From Anaerolineales bacterium (GTDB lineage Bacteria; Chloroflexota; Anaerolineae; Anaerolineales; Villigracilaceae): a stretch of 32,103 bases of DNA. The translations under genes were made by a program, and so were the position numbers. The notes beneath the pieces are model-generated. The model ran no database searches, had not been told where the DNA came from, and worked only from the letters and a program-made list of their open reading frames with translations. The stretch is from NCBI GenBank assembly GCA_016789365.1, contig JAEURH010000037.1, positions 1 to 32,103 on the forward strand. The letters are read 5' to 3'. Shown here piece by piece: positions 29,359 through 32,103 of the stretch (its first letter is position 1; the number at the start of each line of letters is the position of its first letter).

Positions 29359-31320
29359 TTACTCTTCCAACGTACTGATATCTCCTTCAGGCAAACCCTG
29401 AGCTCGGGCTTTCAACACCCGCCGCATAATTTTCCCTGAACGCGTTTTCGGAAGTTTATCTACAAAACGCACTTCTTCTGGTCTAGCAATGGGTCCCATG
29501 TGAGTCGCAACATGTTGACGTAATTCTTCAGCCAATTTTTCTGAAGCCGTTTGACCCGCACGGAGTAAAACAAATGTATAAATTCCTTGCCCTTTAATAT
29601 CATGTGGCAAACCAATTGCGGCGGCTTCTGCAACGGCTGGGTGACTGACCAAAGCCGATTCAACTTCTGCAGTTCCCAAACGATGACCTGAGACTTTAAT
29701 GACATCATCCACACGACCGATAATCCAGTAATAACCATCTTTATCACGCTTGGCTGAATCACCTGTTGTATATTTGCCCGGGTGTTTGCTCCAATATTGA
29801 GTTACATATCTTTCATCATCACCATAAATGGTTCGCAACATTGAGGGCCAAGGATTTTTCAAAACAAGATAGCCTTCGGTTTCATCTGCTACGGGTTTTC
29901 CATTTTCATCTACAATCTCCGCTTCTTGACCAAAAAATGGCTTGGTGCCAGAACCAGGCTTGAGCGGTGTAACAGGCAGAGGCGCGATTTGAAACGCACC
30001 TGTCTCCGTTTGCCACCATGTATCAATAATCGGAAGTTTATTATTTCCAATCACACGGTGATACCACTTCCACGCTTCTGGATTAATCGGCTCACCAACT
30101 GTGCCAAGTAATCGCAATGAAGATAAATCATGTTTTTGGGGCCACGCATCACCAAAGCGCATCAATCCACGAATGGCAGTGGGGGCGGTGTAAAAAATTG
30201 TAATGCCATAACGTTCAATACATTGCCACCAACGATTTGGCTCAGGGAACGCAGGTCCGCCTTCAAACATAAATGATGTTGCACCATTAATCATCGGACC
30301 ATACACTAAATATGAATGTCCTGTAATCCAACCGGGGTCTGCAGTACACCACCAACGGTCATCATCACGGATGTCAAAACAATATTTTAAAGTTGCATAC
30401 GTGCCGACCATGTAACCACCATGCGTGTGCAAAATTGCTTTTGGTTTTCCTGTTGAGCCGCTGGTATACAAAATAAAAAGTGGGTCTTCCGAATCCATTT
30501 GTTCGGTTTCACATTTACCTTCCGCAATCGGCTGTTCCAGTAAACTGTGATACCAATGATCGCGACCCTCTTCCATATTGACTTCGTTGTTGACTCTTTT
30601 TACAACGACGACATTTTCTACACTTGGGCAACGCTTCAATGACTCGTCGACGATTGATTTAAGCTGGACGATTTTTCCATTCTGATAGGAACCATCGCAT
30701 GTAATCACTAATTTGGATTTGCTATCTTCAATGCGCCCTGCCAGTGAATCGACAGAAAATCCACCAAACACAACAGAGTGAATCGCGCCGATTTTTGCAC
30801 AAGCCAACATTGCAAAAACAATTTCAGGTACACGCCCCATATAAATGGTGACGCGTTCGCCTTTTTGAACTCCCATGGCTTTGATGATGTTTGCCATGCG
30901 AGTGACTTCACGATTCAAAGCGTGATACGAATAGGAACGATGTTCTTTGCCGTCTTCGCTTTCCCAAATTAAAGCAAGTTGATTCTTACGATGTGTTTTT
31001 AGGTGTCTATCCACTGCATTGTGGACGATATTTACTTTAGCCCCTGTAAACCATTTGAAAAATGGTTTTTTGGAATCATCCAACACTTTCTTCCATTTGC
31101 TGAACCACTCTAATTCAAGCGCTTCTTTTTCCCAGAATCCTTTCAAATCTTTGCTAGCAGACTTGGCAAGTTTGTCCCAATCTTTGAGGCGGGCTTCTTC
31201 AATGGCTCTCTTAGATGGATAAAAAACTTCCCCGCTGAGTTTTTTCTGTGTCGTTTTCTTCTTCACTGGAGCAGACTTGCGGCTTACTGATTTTGTCTTT
31301 TTGACCTTCTTTACAGCCAT
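29359..31320 (-). CDS. acs: Acetate-CoA ligase (acetyl-CoA synthetase)
   Basis: 653 residues, the family length. It makes acetyl-CoA from acetate, ATP and CoA by way of acetyl-AMP. The AMP-binding motif is 'LYTSGSTGKPKAILHTHGG'. 'DPGWITGHSYLVYGP', 'IDTWWQTETGAFQIAP' and 'YYWIIGRVDDVIKVSGHRLG' are the conserved adenylate-fold segments, and 'LPKTRSGKIMRRVLK' holds the lysine usually controlled by acetylation. The first 28 residues are an added Lys-rich tail (VKKVKKTKS...KKKTTQKK) not needed for the fold. Upstream lie two hairpins and the CoA-transferase gene on the same strand, so acetate metabolism is grouped here. Confidence 0.95.
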   Translation of the reverse strand: MAVKKVKKTKSVSRKSAPVKKKTTQKKLSGEVFYPSKRAIEEARLKDWDKLAKSASKDLKGFWEKEALELEWFSKWKKVLDDSKKPFFKWFTGAKVNIVHNAVDRHLKTHRKNQLALIWESEDGKEHRSYSYHALNREVTRMANIIKAMGVQKGERVTIYMGRVPEIVFAMLACAKIGAIHSVVFGGFSVDSLAGRIEDSKSKLVITCDGSYQNGKIVQLKSIVDESLKRCPSVENVVVVKRVNNEVNMEEGRDHWYHSLLEQPIAEGKCETEQMDSEDPLFILYTSGSTGKPKAILHTHGGYMVGTYATLKYCFDIRDDDRWWCTADPGWITGHSYLVYGPMINGATSFMFEGGPAFPEPNRWWQCIERYGITIFYTAPTAIRGLMRFGDAWPQKHDLSSLRLLGTVGEPINPEAWKWYHRVIGNNKLPIIDTWWQTETGAFQIAPLPVTPLKPGSGTKPFFGQEAEIVDENGKPVADETEGYLVLKNPWPSMLRTIYGDDERYVTQYWSKHPGKYTTGDSAKRDKDGYYWIIGRVDDVIKVSGHRLGTAEVESALVSHPAVAEAAAIGLPHDIKGQGIYTFVLLRAGQTASEKLAEELRQHVATHMGPIARPEEVRFVDKLPKTRSGKIMRRVLKARAQGLPEGDISTLEE

Positions 31321-31342
31321 ATTTCTCTCCTTGATTTTTTAT

Positions 31343-31400
31343 CGGAGTGCAGACTTTAGTCTGCTAATTGTTTGTTAGGCGGACTGAAGTCCGCACTCCG
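31343..31400. repeat. CGGAGTGC...GCACTCCG inverted repeat
   Basis: The left arm CGGAGTGCAGACTTTAGTCTG (from 31343) and right arm CGGACTGAAGTCCGCACTCCG (ending 31400) are complementary with a few mismatches. Each arm also holds its own small hairpin (GCAGACTTTAGTCTGC and GGACTGAAGTCC). It lies in the gap between the CoA-transferase and acs genes and looks like a dispersed element. Confidence 0.75.
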
Positions 31401-31446
31401 AAATATTTTTGTAATTTTACTCCCATTTTTATCGGTCTAAAAGTAA

Positions 31447-31467
31447 GGACACAGCGACGCTGTGTCC
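31447..31467. terminator. GGACACAGC/GCTGTGTCC hairpin after the CoA-transferase gene
   Basis: Nine-base perfect arms around GAC, directly touching the stop codon of the CoA-transferase gene. It could act as a terminator on the minus strand or be another short dispersed palindrome. The rest of the gap 31321-31446 holds the CGGAGTGC repeat and no gene. Confidence 0.65.
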
Positions 31468-32103
31468 CTAAACATAATTAAGCTCTTTTGCTTTGACAGT
31501 TAACTCATCTCGAAATTCAGGGTCTGCGACATTAATCAATGCCTCAGCGCGTTGACGTATCGTCTTGCCGTATAAATCTGCAATGCCATGTTCAGTGACA
31601 ACATAACGAACATGATTACGAGAAGTTGTCACACCTGCGCCGGGCTTTAACATCGGCACAATTTTGCTAAAACTTTTTTCGCCTTTCACTAATTTACTTG
31701 GCAATGCAATCACTGGCACGCCACCTTTTGACCTCGATGCGCCATAAATAAAATCAATTTGCCCGCCTACGCCACTGTAAAATCTTGTGCCGATGCTATC
31801 TGCACATACCTGACCTGTCAGGTCAATTTCAATAGCGGAATTAATCGCTACCATCTTATCGTTTTTAGCAACAATAAACGGGTCATTCACATATTCAGTC
31901 GGGTGCATTTCTATCAATGGATTGTCATGTGCAAATTCATATAAGGCTTGTGAACCGAGCATAAAACCAGCCACAATTTTTCCAAAATGAATGGATTTTT
32001 TCTCGCCGTTAATCACGCCTTGTTTTACTAATTCAATAATCCCATCTGAAAATAATTCGGTATGAATGCCTAAATCTCGATGATTGGTTAATCGCTTCAA
32101 AAC
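31468..32103 (-). CDS. Acetyl-CoA hydrolase/4-hydroxybutyrate CoA-transferase family, C-terminal part (cut by window edge)
   Basis: The frame is open at the window end, so the N-terminus is missing; about 211 residues are visible. 'HRDLGIHTELFSDGIIEL', 'IEIDLTGQVCADSIGTRFYSGVGGQIDF' with its GxGGQxDF CoA-site motif, and 'YVVTEHGIADLYGKTIRQRAEALI' match the C-terminal half of this CoA-transferase family. The active-site Glu lies in the missing part or near its edge and cannot be checked. It would exchange CoA between acetyl-CoA and another acid. The neighbouring acs gene fits acetate or short-chain acid metabolism. Confidence 0.9.
   Translation of the reverse strand, partial: VLKRLTNHRDLGIHTELFSDGIIELVKQGVINGEKKSIHFGKIVAGFMLGSQALYEFAHDNPLIEMHPTEYVNDPFIVAKNDKMVAINSAIEIDLTGQVCADSIGTRFYSGVGGQIDFIYGASRSKGGVPVIALPSKLVKGEKSFSKIVPMLKPGAGVTTSRNHVRYVVTEHGIADLYGKTIRQRAEALINVADPEFRDELTVKAKELNYV

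Overview
This is a gene-dense, low-GC bacterial window with about 34 protein genes. No tRNA, rRNA, CRISPR array, transposase or phage gene is visible. The gene families suggest Chloroflexota, probably an Anaerolineae lineage. The clues are lipoproteins with Pro/Thr-rich linkers plus LysM and M23 domains, a fused formiminotransferase-cyclodeaminase, and abundant intergenic palindromes of several types. That placement is inference from recalled family patterns; no marker gene confirms it.

Layout. (1) 1-2742, plus strand: tail of an unknown gene, a DUF4188 protein, an MBL-fold hydrolase, a Rossmann dehydrogenase/epimerase and a DUF2214 membrane protein. (2) 2787-11921: an exopolysaccharide locus. 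A GT4 glycosyltransferase faces the main plus-strand operon, which holds an O-antigen ligase/polymerase, a processive GT2, a nucleotidyltransferase-like protein, a B12-binding-type radical SAM enzyme, a methyltransferase, a flippase and a nucleoside phosphorylase. Several of these genes overlap at ATGA junctions. (3) 12022-14138: three small membrane proteins, one resembling LiaF (two membrane helices plus a toastrack-like domain) and one built from an exact 50-residue repeat. (4) 14209-18956, minus strand: three tandem paralogous lipoproteins, each with LysM, a transglycosylase-like domain and a LasA-type M23 domain. (5) 18972-20952, minus: fdhD behind a YHS-like cysteine protein, a cytochrome b5-like protein and a six-helix membrane protein, all overlapping. 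(6) 20974-26510, minus: zinc alcohol dehydrogenase, exported intradiol dioxygenase, aldo/keto reductase, TrmO, MOSC protein, two small membrane proteins and an orphan HigA-like antitoxin fragment. (7) 26610-29238, plus: ftcD and an M23 lipoprotein. (8) 29359-end, minus: acetyl-CoA synthetase and the C-terminal part of an acetyl-CoA hydrolase/CoA-transferase.

The most unusual theme is how the repeats meet the genes. At least eight kinds of short palindromic or micro-repeat element sit in the gaps, and several have become working gene parts. One arm encodes the last residues of a glycosyltransferase. One element gives a gene its C-terminus and stop and the next gene its ribosome binding site. 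One supplies the start codon and N-terminus of a lipoprotein. Two micro-repeats form the linker between the two enzymes of FtcD. A 5' fragment of ftcD is also duplicated about 0.4 kb upstream, on the far side of the antitoxin-like gene. No stretch longer than about 200 bases lacks a gene.
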